This document shows, one piece after another, positions 17,391 through 26,754 of a stretch of DNA of 64,000 bases (the first letter of the stretch is position 1; every line of letters begins with the position of its first letter). The position numbers and the translations under genes were made by a program. Where the stretch lies: NCBI RefSeq assembly GCF_007670255.1, contig NZ_SZVS01000001.1:124001-188000 (forward strand), in the 5' to 3' direction. The stretch is from Paenarthrobacter nicotinovorans. GTDB taxonomy: Bacteria > Actinomycetota > Actinomycetes > Actinomycetales > Micrococcaceae. The notes under the pieces are model-generated. The model was not told the DNA's origin, searched no databases, and saw only the letters and a list, made by a program, of their open reading frames with translations.

Positions 17391-18555
17391 CAGCCCCCTG
17401 CAGTTGGCGAAGAGCGAGCAGGGGGAACAGCAGGACTGAGAGCATTCCCGCACCGACAAGCGCGGATGCAATGCCGCTGGAAATCAGGTCCTGGTCCCGA
17501 CCGATGCCCGTCACGGCCACGATCACCGGCAGTCCTGTTGCCCCAAAGAGCACAATGGCGCGCTTGCCGGAGACTGGGGAGCCGGCCGGAGCTGCGAGCA
17601 GCGACGGCAAGCCGCGGACAACCAGGAGCAGGACGAGGAACAAGGGAACCATGGCCAGGGCCAGTGGGCTTGAGGTCAAAGCGGCGAGTTCGAAATCTAT
17701 GCCCGTGTCGATGAAGAACACCGGAACCAGGAAGCCGAAGGCGATGGCGTCGATTTTCCTGTCGATGACGATCCGGTCCGCTTCAGGTGCCCTGGCAATC
17801 GCTACTTTCCACAAGACGCCGGCGGCGAACGCACCCAGCAGCATGTCCAGTCCCAGAAGCATGCTCAGGACGACGAGCGAGCTGAGGATCAACATAATGG
17901 ACCGGACCGCGAACTGGCCGCTGGTGTGGAGGGTCCGGGTCACCTGCTGATGAAACAGGATGTGCCGGGAACGTGATGCGAGCAAAATCGCCACAACCGT
18001 CAGCAAAACGAAGCCGAGAAGGACCCCCGACGCCGTGCCCAGTTGCTTGCCACTGAAAAACAGGGAGATGGCAATGAGCGGGCCGAATTCGCCCACCGCG
18101 CCCAAAGCGGCCACCCCAATGCCGATGGGGCTCTTGGCCTGGCCCGCGTCCCGGAGGATGGGCAACAGTGTTCCCAGGGCAGTGGAGGACAGCGCGACGC
18201 CGATGATCACCGCTGCTTCCACTGCAGACACCAGCGCGAATCCGGCTGCTATTCCGGCGGCCAGCGAGATGACCCAGCCAATAGAGGCCCGGATGATGGG
18301 CCGGCCACGGATGGCCCCGAAATCGATTTCGTTGCCCGCGACGAAGAACAGCATGGCAAGCCCAAAATCCGCCAGAGTATCGGTGAACTGCGTGGACTGG
18401 ACCCACCCCAGGACGCTGGGACCGAGCAGCATCCCAAGGACGATCTCGAACACCACGATGGGGATCTTCGCTATCGGCTCCACAACGCGGGCAGCAAGGG
18501 GAGCCGCAACGGCCATGGCGGCAATGAGGACCAGCGACACGGACAAGCTTTCCAT
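17377..18555 (-). CDS. CPA2-type cation:proton antiporter (KefB/NapA-like membrane domain)
   Basis: A 392-residue polytopic membrane protein of about 12 helices, with no C-terminal TrkA-N domain. Segments typical of the CPA2 exchanger fold are VFEIVLGMLLGPSVLGW near residue 35, FGLAMLFFVAGNEIDF near residue 65 and ALSSTALGTLLPILRDAG near residue 120. The ND pair of electrogenic exchangers is not present at the usual place, so K+/H+ or other ion specificity is open. I prefer the ATG at 18555 over the adjacent GTG at 18558 because GGAGG is then 8 nt away. It is convergent with the ole operon and lies downstream of LigD-type polymerase 1 on the same strand. Confidence 0.8.
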   Translation of the reverse strand: MESLSVSLVLIAAMAVAAPLAARVVEPIAKIPIVVFEIVLGMLLGPSVLGWVQSTQFTDTLADFGLAMLFFVAGNEIDFGAIRGRPIIRASIGWVISLAAGIAAGFALVSAVEAAVIIGVALSSTALGTLLPILRDAGQAKSPIGIGVAALGAVGEFGPLIAISLFFSGKQLGTASGVLLGFVLLTVVAILLASRSRHILFHQQVTRTLHTSGQFAVRSIMLILSSLVVLSMLLGLDMLLGAFAAGVLWKVAIARAPEADRIVIDRKIDAIAFGFLVPVFFIDTGIDFELAALTSSPLALAMVPLFLVLLLVVRGLPSLLAAPAGSPVSGKRAIVLFGATGLPVIVAVTGIGRDQDLISSGIASALVGAGMLSVLLFPLLALRQLQGAATSR

Positions 18556-18601
18556 CACCGAAACCTCCGCCTACCGGCTTGCTGCCGGGGAGAACCGCCC
18601 G

Positions 18602-19840
18602 TCAGGGACGCCCGGGCCATTCCCTGCCGGCCCAAGGATCGTAGTCCGCAATCAGCGCCTCCTGCTGTGGACGCCCCTGCTCGGGGACATGCTGGAGGTT
18701 GACCCTGACGCGGTACCAGAGGGAACTCGATCCGCGCATCCCATCGATCAGAATGTCGGCCGGGTGCAGTTTCGAAACGACATCAGGATGCTGGCTCTTC
18801 CATTCCTCCAACGCAGCCAGTGCCTCTGGCTTGGTCTTGGTACGCGCCACTTCAATGAGCGGCATTGAGGATGTCCGCCGACCCGAGCCATCTCCTGGCC
18901 GTGGGGCCTTCTCAGCGGGGCCAAGTTCGGTGGCCAAAGCGAGCAACCCCTCCAGCGAGCCGGCCTCGTCGTCGATCCCGGAATGGGGATCACCACCGGA
19001 AGCGAACCGCTCAGGAACCGTCAGAACCGTGAACTGCTCAGGCCGGGCGGAGCGTACCTCGTCCCACGTGAGCGGCATGGAGACCCGGGCATCGGGTCGC
19101 GACCGTACGGAGTAGGCGGAAGCTACTGTCCGGTCCTTGGCGTTCTGGTTGAAGTCCACGAAGACACTCTCACCCCGTTCTTCCTTCCACCATCGGGCTG
19201 TGGCAAGTCCGGGTGCCCGGTTCTCCACTTCACGGGCGAGGGTCTCTGCAGCCAGGCGCACGTCACGGTATGACCATCGCGGCGCGATCCGCACCAGGAT
19301 GTGGAGTCCCCGGGAGCCGCTGGTCTTGGGCCATCCCACAAGACCGACGTCCCCCAGCACTTCCCGCGCGACATAGGCGGTGTCCACGATCTGGGACCAG
19401 TCGACGCCGGGCATAGGGTCCAGGTCTACACGGAGTTCGTCGGGATGGTCCAGGTCTTCGGCCCTCACAGGATGCGGGTTGAGGTCAAGGCACCCCAGAT
19501 TCACAACCCACGCCAAGCCGGCGGCATCCCGGATGACCGTCTCCTCTGCCGAGGTGCCCGATGAATAGTGCAGTGTCGCTGTGTCAATGAATGCGGGGTG
19601 GTTCTCCGGAACCCGCTTCTGGAAGAAGGGTTCGGCGTCGATGCCCTTGGGGAAACGCTTGAGCACCATAGGCCTGCCGCCCGCCCCACGCAGGGCGCCG
19701 TCGGCTACTGAGAGGTAGTAGTTGACCAGATCGAGCTTGCTGACACCCGGTTCCGGAAATACCACTTTGTCCGGGTTGGAGATCCGGACTTCTTCGCCGC
19801 CGACGTCGAGTACTTCCGCCGGTGTCTTGGAGGGGCTCAT
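18602..19840 (-). CDS. Stand-alone LigD-type primase-polymerase, paralogue 1
   Basis: A 412-residue archaeo-eukaryotic-primase-type polymerase like the polymerase domain of the NHEJ ligase LigD, without ligase or phosphoesterase domains. Residues about 18-290 cover the core: KVVFPEPGVSKLDLVNYYL, metal-binding Asp139/Asp141 in RVDLDPMPG, KTSGSRGLHILV near residue 172 and Asp229 in FVDFNQNAKDRT. The C-terminal 110 residues are an extension ending in an ADYDPWAGREWPGR segment. Such proteins (PolD1/PolD2 of mycobacteria) fill gaps or add nucleotides during end-joining or base repair. No ku or ligase gene is nearby. It is divergent from poxB. Confidence 0.88.
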   Translation of the reverse strand: MSPSKTPAEVLDVGGEEVRISNPDKVVFPEPGVSKLDLVNYYLSVADGALRGAGGRPMVLKRFPKGIDAEPFFQKRVPENHPAFIDTATLHYSSGTSAEETVIRDAAGLAWVVNLGCLDLNPHPVRAEDLDHPDELRVDLDPMPGVDWSQIVDTAYVAREVLGDVGLVGWPKTSGSRGLHILVRIAPRWSYRDVRLAAETLAREVENRAPGLATARWWKEERGESVFVDFNQNAKDRTVASAYSVRSRPDARVSMPLTWDEVRSARPEQFTVLTVPERFASGGDPHSGIDDEAGSLEGLLALATELGPAEKAPRPGDGSGRRTSSMPLIEVARTKTKPEALAALEEWKSQHPDVVSKLHPADILIDGMRGSSSLWYRVRVNLQHVPEQGRPQQEALIADYDPWAGREWPGRP

Positions 19841-19868
19841 GCGGTCACGCTAGCAATGAACATCGGAT

Positions 19869-19894
19869 CCAACCAGAGGTTGGCCGACTATATT
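19869..19894 (+). promoter_or_regulatory. Dyad and -10-like element upstream of poxB
   Basis: CCAACC-AGA-GGTTGG (19869-19883) is a perfect 6-bp dyad directly before TATATT (19889-19894), about 44 nt from the poxB ATG. It lies in the 97-bp gap between divergent genes. It may be an operator over the poxB promoter. No convincing -35 was seen. Confidence 0.3.
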
Positions 19895-19937
19895 GGCCAT
19901 GTCAGCCCACCACCACAACTGAGGGAGCCTGCACGCA

Positions 19938-21686
19938 ATGGCCAAGGAACTTGCCACCCAACTCATCGAACAACTCCAGGCTGCCGGTGTGCAGCGGATT
20001 TACGGGATTGTGGGCGACAGCCTCAATCCCATCGTTGACGCCGTCCGCCAGACGGGAGGCTCGAAAAACGGGGGCATTGACTGGATTCACGTCCGCCATG
20101 AAGAGGCGGCCGCGTTTGCGGCAGCAGCTGATGCGCAACTGACCGGAAAGCTGGCAGTCTGCGCGGGATCGTGCGGCCCCGGAAATCTGCATCTGATCAA
20201 CGGACTCTATGACGCCAACCGCACCGGCGCCCCCGTACTGGCCATCGCTTCCCATATTCCCAGCAGGCAGATTGGCAGCGGCTTCTTCCAGGAAACCCAT
20301 CCGGACCGGCTTTTCAACGAGTGCTCCGTCTATTCGGAACTTGTCAGTACCGCCGAACAGGCACCCCGGGTCATGCACAACGCCATCCAAAATGCCATTG
20401 GCCTCGGTGGGGTCGCGGTGGTTACCCTTCCCGGCGATATCGCCGGTCTCGAGGCTGCCGCCCCGACGCCTTTGCCGGCGACGTTCCGTCCAGCGAGCCT
20501 GGTGCCGGACACTGCAAGCGTCCGCGAACTGGCAGATGCCATCAACGACGCCGGTAAGGTCGCCATTTTTGCCGGTGCCGGCGTGGAGGGCGCCCATGAC
20601 GAGTTGATGTCGCTGGCAGGCCTGATCAACGCTCCGATCGGCCACTCGTTGCGGGGCAAGGACTTTGTCCAGTACGACAACCCCTTCGACATCGGCATGA
20701 CGGGCCTGCTCGGCTACGGGGCAGCGGCTGAGGGTATCGAGGACGCGGACCTGCTGATCCTCCTGGGCACCGACTTTCCCTACGACCAATTCCTTCCTGA
20801 AACCCGCACCGCCCAAGTTGACCGGGCTGCAGAGCGGCTGGGGCGACGCACCGACGTCGACATTGCCGTCCATGGCGACGTGCTGCCTACGCTTACTGCC
20901 CTGCTGCCGCTGGTGAAGCCCAAGAAGAGCCGTCGTTTCCTTGACCAGATGCTGAAGAAGCATGACCGCCTCATGAACAAAGCGGTGGGTGCCTACACCC
21001 GCAAGGTGGAGAAGAAGCAGCCCATCCACCCCGAATACGCGGCCTCGTTGCTGGACCAGCTTGCCGCCGAGGATGCGATCTTCACCGCGGACACCGGAAT
21101 GTGCAACGTCTGGACGGCACGCTACATCAATCCTTTGGGAACCCGGCGCCTGATTGGGTCCTTCCTCCACGGGTCCATGGCGAATGCCCTCCCGCACGCC
21201 ATCGGTGCCCAGGTGGCGTATCCAGGGCGCCAAGTGGTGTCCGTGTCCGGCGACGGTGGCCTCTCGATGCTCCTGGGTGAACTCATCACAGTGGCAGCGC
21301 ACCAGTTGCCGGTCAAGGTAGTGGTGTTCAACAACTCCACCTTGGGCATGGTCAAGCTGGAAATGCTGGTGGACGGACTTCCCGACTTTGGCGTGGACGT
21401 GCCTGACGCCAACTATGCGGAGGTCGCGAAGGCGTTGGGCTTCCATGCCATTCGGGTCACCGATCCCGCTGACATCGAGGGTGCCTACCGGGCGGCCTTC
21501 GCCCACCCGGGTCCGGCGTTGGTGGAACTCATTACGGACCCCAACGCATTGTCCATCCCGCCGAAGATTTCCGGGTCGCAGGTCATCGGTTTCGCCACGG
21601 CCATGTCCAAAGTGGTCCTGAACAGGGGAGCCGGAGAAGCTGTAAGCATGGCACGCAGCAATCTCCGGAACATTCCCCGGCGGTAG
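19938..21686 (+). CDS. poxB: Pyruvate dehydrogenase (quinone)/pyruvate oxidase
   Basis: A 582-residue thiamine-diphosphate enzyme with the three domains of the acetolactate synthase/PoxB family. The catalytic glutamate lies in VRHEEAAAFAAAADAQLTG and the core in CAGSCGPGNLHLINGLYDA. The ThDP/Mg motif GDGGLSMLLGELITVA ending in FNNSTLGM lies near residue 435. The HIPSRQIGSGFFQETHPDRL segment resembles PoxB rather than biosynthetic acetolactate synthase, and there is no small-subunit gene. It would oxidise pyruvate to acetate and CO2, passing electrons to quinone at the membrane face. The C-terminal tail (SMARSNLRNIPRR) may be a basic membrane-binding end. Confidence 0.9.
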   Translation: MAKELATQLIEQLQAAGVQRIYGIVGDSLNPIVDAVRQTGGSKNGGIDWIHVRHEEAAAFAAAADAQLTGKLAVCAGSCGPGNLHLINGLYDANRTGAPVLAIASHIPSRQIGSGFFQETHPDRLFNECSVYSELVSTAEQAPRVMHNAIQNAIGLGGVAVVTLPGDIAGLEAAAPTPLPATFRPASLVPDTASVRELADAINDAGKVAIFAGAGVEGAHDELMSLAGLINAPIGHSLRGKDFVQYDNPFDIGMTGLLGYGAAAEGIEDADLLILLGTDFPYDQFLPETRTAQVDRAAERLGRRTDVDIAVHGDVLPTLTALLPLVKPKKSRRFLDQMLKKHDRLMNKAVGAYTRKVEKKQPIHPEYAASLLDQLAAEDAIFTADTGMCNVWTARYINPLGTRRLIGSFLHGSMANALPHAIGAQVAYPGRQVVSVSGDGGLSMLLGELITVAAHQLPVKVVVFNNSTLGMVKLEMLVDGLPDFGVDVPDANYAEVAKALGFHAIRVTDPADIEGAYRAAFAHPGPALVELITDPNALSIPPKISGSQVIGFATAMSKVVLNRGAGEAVSMARSNLRNIPRR

Positions 21687-21687
21687 G

Positions 21688-24240
21688 CTACCGCGCCAGG
21701 GCGGCGGCAAGGTAAGGAGCGGTCCGGCTGTCGTTGGAATGCGCGACGACGGCCGGCGGCCCAGCCGCCATGACCGTACCGCCGGCGTCGCCGCCTCCGG
21801 GGCCCAGATCGATCACCCAGTCCGCTCCCGCGACCACGTCCATGTCGTGTTCGACCACTACAACCGTGTTCCCCGCCTCCACCAGCCTGCGCAGTTGGGC
21901 CATCAAAAGCTGCACGTCGGCGGGGTGCAATCCGGTGGTGGGTTCGTCCAACAAATACAGAGTGTGGCCCCGTTGGATCCGTTGCAATTCGGTGGCCAGT
22001 TTGATGCGCTGGGCTTCACCACCGGAGAGTTCGGTCGCAGGCTGGCCCAGCCTCAGGTAGCCAAGGCCAACCTCTTGCAGGGTCTGAAGGCTGCGGGAGA
22101 CAGACGGCAGATCCTTGAGGAACCCCGACGCGGCCTTCACGGTCATCCCCAGGACGTCAGCGATGTTCTTTCCCCGGTACGTGACCTCAAGGGTTTCGGG
22201 GTTGAAACGTGAACCGTGGCACTCCGGACAGGGCCCGTAGCTTCCAGGCAGGAACAGCAGTTCCACAGCCACGAAGCCTTCACCCTGGCAGGTCTCACAA
22301 CGACCTCCGGGAACGTTGAAGGAAAACCGGCCCGCCCCAAATCCGCGGGCCCGGGCACCGTCGGTAGCGGCGAATTCCTTCCGGACTCCATCGAAGAGCC
22401 CGGTGTACGTGGCCAGATTGGAACGTGGCGTGCGGCCGATGGGTTTCTGGTCCACCTGTACGAGACGGTCGAGACCGCCGAGTCCGGATACCGGCAGCGC
22501 CTGGCCCTCGGTGGAAGGATCCCGATGCAGCCCGGCCTCCACCACACCGGCCAGTACCCGGCTGACCAGGGTCGATTTGCCCGAGCCGGACACTCCCGTC
22601 ACTGCCGTGAACACGCCCAGCGGGAAATCCACGTCAAGGTTGCGCAGATTGTGCTGGCTGACGCTGCGAATGTTCAGCCAGCCTGTGGGTTCCCGCGGGC
22701 CTTCGGTCGTTCCGCGCTTTCGAGCTGCATGGCTCTTGTCCGCGACCAGGAATGGTCTGGTGATTGAGTCCCGCACCGACGCCAAACCTTCCACAGGGCC
22801 GCTGTAGAGCACTCTGCCGCCGCCCTCTCCGGCATGCGGTCCAACATCCACGAGCCAGTCGGCGGCACGAACGACATCCATGTTGTGTTCGACCACAAAG
22901 ACGGAGTTGCCGGAGCGCTTCAAGGTCTCCAACACCGCCAGGAGAGGTTCGGCATCGGCTGGGTGAAGGCCCGCGGAAGGCTCATCCAACACGTAGATCA
23001 CACCAAAAAGGCCGGAGCGCAGCTGGGTGGCGATCCGGAGGCGCTGCATTTCGCCGGGGGACAGGGTTGGCGTTGGCCGACCCAGCGCGAGGTAGCCCAG
23101 TCCGAGATCCAGCAGGACGGTGATCCGGCGCAGGAGATCACGCGTGATGGCGATGGCAACTTCATTGGTTTCGCCGGATGTCTGCGTACGGGAGGCAGTG
23201 TTGGCGCTCTTCAACCCGGCGGTTGGACGCAGAAGTGTGGCGAGGTCTGTCATGGGCAGCGCATTGAGCTCGGCGATTGTTTTGCCCTCAAAGGTAACGG
23301 CGAGTGCCTCGGGCCTGAGTCCACTGCCACCGCAGACCGGGCATAGTCCCGTTTCCATGAAGCGCAGCACGCGCTCCCGCATGGCGTTGCTCTTGGAATC
23401 CGCCAAGGTATGCAGGACGTACCGTTTCGCGCTCCAGAACCGTCCCTTGTATGGCTTGGCCACCCGGTCCCTCTGTGGTGTCACTTCCACCACTGGTTGT
23501 TCGTCGGTGAAGAGGATCCAGTCGCGGTCCTTTTTGGAAAGCTTCTTCCAAGGAGTATCGACGTCGTATCCCAGGTGAGTGAGGATGTCACGGAGATTCT
23601 TCCCTTGCCATGCGCCGGGCCATGCCGCAATGGCACCCTCGCGGATGCTCAGCGAGGTGTCGGGAACCAGGGATCCCTCTGTCACTGTGTGAGCCACTCC
23701 CAAGCCATGGCATTGGGGGCATGCGCCGGCAGCAGTGTTCGGGGAGAAGGCATCGGAATCGAGTTGGCTGGCCCCTTCCGGATATTTGCCCGCGCGGGAA
23801 TAGAGCATCCGGAGGGAGTTGGAAAGCGTCGTGAGAGTGCCGACGCTGGATCGGGCAGTGGCGGTTCCGCGCCGTTGTTGAAGTGCGACGGCGGGCGGCA
23901 GGCCGGCGATTGACTCCACTTTGGGGTTGTGGCCCTGCTGGATGAGGCGCCTGGCGTACGGTGCGACGGACTCGAAGTAGCGACGCTGTGCTTCGGCAAA
24001 AATGGTGCCGAACGCCAGGGAGGACTTTCCCGAGCCGGAGACACCTGTGAAAGCGACGATGGCGTCCCGTGGAACGTCCACGTCCACGTTGCGCAGGTTG
24101 TTTTCCTCGGCACCGCGCACTTTGACCATGCCGTCGTCGAGGTCTTCGTCGGAGGCCCGCCCCGCGTTGCCGCGCCCGGGGCCGTTGGCGATTATCAGGT
24201 CACTGTCCATTTGAACGACTCTATCGGGCGTAGCGCTCAT
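21688..24240 (-). CDS. UvrA-like ABC ATPase paralogue
   Basis: An 850-residue UvrA-family protein, shorter than canonical UvrA (about 940-970). It has two ABC modules: Walker A GVSGSGKSSLAFGTIFAEA (N-terminal) and GVSGSGKSTLVSRVLAG (C-terminal). Zinc-finger pairs are CPQCHGLG, CPVCGGSG, CETCQGEG and CPECHGSRF. The second signature is a normal LSGGEAQRIKLATEL; the first is altered to LSPGEMQRLRIATQL. Shortened paralogues of this kind lack part of the UvrB-binding region and are often found with drug resistance or self-protection; canonical uvrA probably lies elsewhere. The start is uncertain: ATG at 24240 is used, with GTG at 24282 or ATG at 24207 possible. It is convergent with poxB, 1 nt apart. 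Confidence 0.87.
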   Translation of the reverse strand: MSATPDRVVQMDSDLIIANGPGRGNAGRASDEDLDDGMVKVRGAEENNLRNVDVDVPRDAIVAFTGVSGSGKSSLAFGTIFAEAQRRYFESVAPYARRLIQQGHNPKVESIAGLPPAVALQQRRGTATARSSVGTLTTLSNSLRMLYSRAGKYPEGASQLDSDAFSPNTAAGACPQCHGLGVAHTVTEGSLVPDTSLSIREGAIAAWPGAWQGKNLRDILTHLGYDVDTPWKKLSKKDRDWILFTDEQPVVEVTPQRDRVAKPYKGRFWSAKRYVLHTLADSKSNAMRERVLRFMETGLCPVCGGSGLRPEALAVTFEGKTIAELNALPMTDLATLLRPTAGLKSANTASRTQTSGETNEVAIAITRDLLRRITVLLDLGLGYLALGRPTPTLSPGEMQRLRIATQLRSGLFGVIYVLDEPSAGLHPADAEPLLAVLETLKRSGNSVFVVEHNMDVVRAADWLVDVGPHAGEGGGRVLYSGPVEGLASVRDSITRPFLVADKSHAARKRGTTEGPREPTGWLNIRSVSQHNLRNLDVDFPLGVFTAVTGVSGSGKSTLVSRVLAGVVEAGLHRDPSTEGQALPVSGLGGLDRLVQVDQKPIGRTPRSNLATYTGLFDGVRKEFAATDGARARGFGAGRFSFNVPGGRCETCQGEGFVAVELLFLPGSYGPCPECHGSRFNPETLEVTYRGKNIADVLGMTVKAASGFLKDLPSVSRSLQTLQEVGLGYLRLGQPATELSGGEAQRIKLATELQRIQRGHTLYLLDEPTTGLHPADVQLLMAQLRRLVEAGNTVVVVEHDMDVVAGADWVIDLGPGGGDAGGTVMAAGPPAVVAHSNDSRTAPYLAAALAR

Positions 24241-24354
24241 GGTTGTTCCGGCAGGCCTTGCCGTTAACGTCTCGCACGTCACCTAACCTACTAGGGGAAG
24301 GCGACTGTGCCTTTCCTGGGTGTCTCGGGCAGTTCGTTCCGTGGGGGAAGACTT

Positions 24355-25728
24355 GTGATTAGAAGAATAGTGTCAGTTGGGGTACTTGCAGTGACGGTGG
24401 CGCTGGCAGCCGTTTCGGTCCCGACGGCAGCCGAAGCGGCTGCGCAGGTCTACAACCCGTGCCAGCGTCTAAGCGCCGGGCAGGTGAAGTATCCGTCGTA
24501 TGGGGCCAACAGGGTCACGTTTGCGACAGCGGTGGACCGCTCCCAGTCGGCTGTGGTCATCACAGGTTGTGTCAGGTCCGGAAGCGGGTATGCGCAGGAA
24601 TGGCAGACGACAGGATTTGCCGGGTCCAAGGGGTTTTCGGCCCAGAACATGGCGTGGGAAGACACCTGGAAGTCGCCAACAGGCAGCTTCAGTTTCACCG
24701 AAGCCTTGGGAAGGTCCAACCCGGGAACCACGCTGAAGTACTACACCGTGAACCCCTACTCCCGCTGGGGAGGTGAACGCGGCCCCAATTACAACCAATA
24801 CTTCGAAGGGATTGGCGGCGAATCGGACGAGAACCTCTGGACGTACATGAACCAAGGGTTTTATGAGCAAGCAGCCGTCATTAATTGGAACCGGTACCCG
24901 GACATGCCCACTGTGCAAGGTGCCTCCTTCGCCATCTTTTTCCACGCCGGGAACGTTCCCAGCGCCGGGTGCATTTCCACGAACCTTGGCACGGTGGTCC
25001 AGCTCCTTAAGACCAACCGGCCTGGCGATCGCATCATCATGGGCGCGGTGGACGACATTTTCACCCCCTACAGCAGCTCGCCTTTTGGAGCGATCACCAA
25101 CAAATATGCAGCGCTGGGTGGGCCGGCCTATGCCGGTAACCCTGTGAGCAACGAGATGTATGGACTCAAGAACGGCGGTGCGGGCCAAGCCTTCCAGCTT
25201 GGCTCCATTTACCATTCTCCTGTGTCCGGGACGTTCTTCAGCACGGGCGTTATCCGGGGGAAGTGGGGATCAACAGGCTACGAGAACGGGATCCTTGGCT
25301 ACCCGGCTTCCGATGAGATGCCAATGACCCGCGGTGCCCGTGGGCAGGCCTACCAGAACGGGTCCATCTATTGGGGCGGAAGTACAGGTGCCGACGTAAG
25401 CATGGGCGCCATCCGCGCTGCCTGGGGTTCGACGGGATACGAGAAAGGCTTCCTGGGTTATCCGACTACTGACGAGATATGGGGCATGGCCAAAGGCGGC
25501 ATTGGCCAAGCGTACGAGGGCGGGTCGATCTATTTCACGCCCGCGACAGGAGCCCATATCAGCATGGGTGCCATCCGCTCAATGTGGGGCCAACAAGGAT
25601 TCGAGAAGGGCGCCCTCGGCTACCCTACGACGGATGAGTATCGAACAAACGGCGCTGTAGTTCAAGATTTCCAAGGCGGAAGCATTGCGTGGTTCGGCGC
25701 AAGTGGCAAGGTGACGTTCAAAGGCTGA
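24355..25728 (+). CDS. Secreted L,D-transpeptidase-like protein with LGFP repeats
   Basis: A 457-residue exported protein. A signal peptide is clear (MIRRIVSVGVLAVTVALAAV, cleavage probably after AEAA near residue 30). Residues about 40-235 resemble the YkuD-like L,D-transpeptidase catalytic fold: IFFHAGNVPSAGCISTN with the putative nucleophile Cys206 and an upstream His. Residues about 243-457 form four LGFP repeats (GYENGILGYPASDE, GYEKGFLGYPTTDE, GFEKGALGYPTTDE), which bind cell-wall material in actinobacteria. It probably modifies or anchors to peptidoglycan outside the membrane. The GTG at 24355 follows GGGGGA with good spacing and starts a proper signal peptide; the longer frame from 24307 does not. 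Confidence 0.85.
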   Translation: MIRRIVSVGVLAVTVALAAVSVPTAAEAAAQVYNPCQRLSAGQVKYPSYGANRVTFATAVDRSQSAVVITGCVRSGSGYAQEWQTTGFAGSKGFSAQNMAWEDTWKSPTGSFSFTEALGRSNPGTTLKYYTVNPYSRWGGERGPNYNQYFEGIGGESDENLWTYMNQGFYEQAAVINWNRYPDMPTVQGASFAIFFHAGNVPSAGCISTNLGTVVQLLKTNRPGDRIIMGAVDDIFTPYSSSPFGAITNKYAALGGPAYAGNPVSNEMYGLKNGGAGQAFQLGSIYHSPVSGTFFSTGVIRGKWGSTGYENGILGYPASDEMPMTRGARGQAYQNGSIYWGGSTGADVSMGAIRAAWGSTGYEKGFLGYPTTDEIWGMAKGGIGQAYEGGSIYFTPATGAHISMGAIRSMWGQQGFEKGALGYPTTDEYRTNGAVVQDFQGGSIAWFGASGKVTFKG

Positions 25729-25778
25729 ACCCCGACCCAGGCCCAGCGACAGCACGCCGCGCCTGAGGCAAGGGCTTT

Positions 25779-26198
25779 TTACTCGGCGGCGGGCCGGCGT
25801 CGTTGTTGCTTGGTGAGCGAGCGTCGCTCCTTGGCGACGCGGTGACGGCGTGCTGAACCGCGGGTCGGCTTGGACGCACGGCGAACGGTTTCCGGTACAA
25901 GCGCGGCGGTTATTAGGCCGGCAAGCTTGGCCAGGGCGAGCTCCCGGTTCCTTAGCTGGGAACGCTCCTCGGAGGCTGTCACTGTCAGGGCACCGGCGAC
26001 CAGGCGCCGTCCGAGACGTTGCAGCAACAATTGCCGCTGCTCATCGCTCAGTGCGGCTGAATTGACGATATTCCAGCTCAGTTCTGCCCGGGAGTCGGTG
26101 GTGTTGACGTGCTGGCCACCGGGTCCAGAGGAGCGCGAGAACCTCCAGCTGAGTTCCGACGCCGGAATCTTCAGCGAAGGTGGGATATCCAAGTCCAT
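25779..26198 (-). CDS. arfB: Alternative ribosome-rescue factor ArfB (YaeJ-type peptidyl-tRNA hydrolase)
   Basis: A 139-residue class-I release-factor-like protein without codon-recognition domains. The catalytic GGQ lies in RSSGPGGQHVNTTDSRAEL near residue 25. The C-terminus is a basic, arginine-rich tail (SARRHRVAKERRSLTKQQRR) that in ArfB/YaeJ enters the empty mRNA channel of stalled ribosomes. It hydrolyses peptidyl-tRNA on non-stop complexes. The ATG at 26198 is used, with AAGG 8 nt upstream; ATG at 26219 adds seven residues. The longer in-frame extension to 26795 is antisense to the next genes and is not part of the protein. Confidence 0.9.
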   Translation of the reverse strand: MDLDIPPSLKIPASELSWRFSRSSGPGGQHVNTTDSRAELSWNIVNSAALSDEQRQLLLQRLGRRLVAGALTVTASEERSQLRNRELALAKLAGLITAALVPETVRRASKPTRGSARRHRVAKERRSLTKQQRRRPAAE

Positions 26199-26282
26199 GG
26201 AACAAGCCTTGCACGTCATGTGCCGCCATCCGGGCAGAGCCCGGGTGTCCAATGTTCGCCTGGCGCCTTTAGGATCAAAGCT

Positions 26283-26678
26283 ATGGCCGGATTCGTGGAT
26301 ATTCTGGGCCCTATCCTGGAAATGATGACCTGGGTGGGGTTCGTCCCCGGCGTCCCCCTCTTGGTGTGGGCGTGGGTCATCGCCCGCCGGAGGTGCCAAT
26401 GGGTCACTGCCGACGGAGAGCAGTTCGCGGCGGGCGGCTTCCTGGGACTTCGCTGGGTGGACCTGGACCACGAGGAACGAAAGGTCCTGCTCGATATCGC
26501 CGCAACGGAGGGCGGCGCCGCGAGCGGCAGCGTTGTGGTCCATTACGATGTTTGCCACCCGTCGCGGTGCTCCCTTGAGCCTCCACGCTACGATCACACG
26601 GTGTTGATACTTGGTTGGATTCTCACCGGCCTCGGCATCGTCAGCGCGCTGGGCGGACTGGTGCTCGTAGCGCTGTAG
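26283..26678 (+). CDS. Small two-helix membrane protein of unknown function
   Basis: A 131-residue protein with a hydrophobic helix near residues 12-31 (MTWVGFVPGVPLLVWAWVIA) and another at the C-terminus (LILGWILTGLGIVSALGGLV). The soluble middle reads like a small beta-rich domain (CQWVTADGEQFAAGGFLGLR then WVDLDHEERKVL). No family is recognised. The start has AGGA about 10 nt upstream. It is divergent from arfB and precedes the DHFR-like gene on the same strand by 76 nt. Confidence 0.65.
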   Translation: MAGFVDILGPILEMMTWVGFVPGVPLLVWAWVIARRRCQWVTADGEQFAAGGFLGLRWVDLDHEERKVLLDIAATEGGAASGSVVVHYDVCHPSRCSLEPPRYDHTVLILGWILTGLGIVSALGGLVLVAL

Positions 26679-26754
26679 CCCCCTTGAAAGCCAAATATGG
26701 CCGGGGCTACCATGTGCGCGCGGGCTGATGCGACGCCCGAGGCGGAGGATTTCA

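Noticed and set aside
19902..21710. 602-codon minus-strand ORF opposite poxB
   Set aside because: It mirrors a clearly conserved ThDP enzyme; its translation is low-complexity, Arg/Gly/Val-rich and has no recognisable domain. Such shadow ORFs are usual in high-GC DNA.
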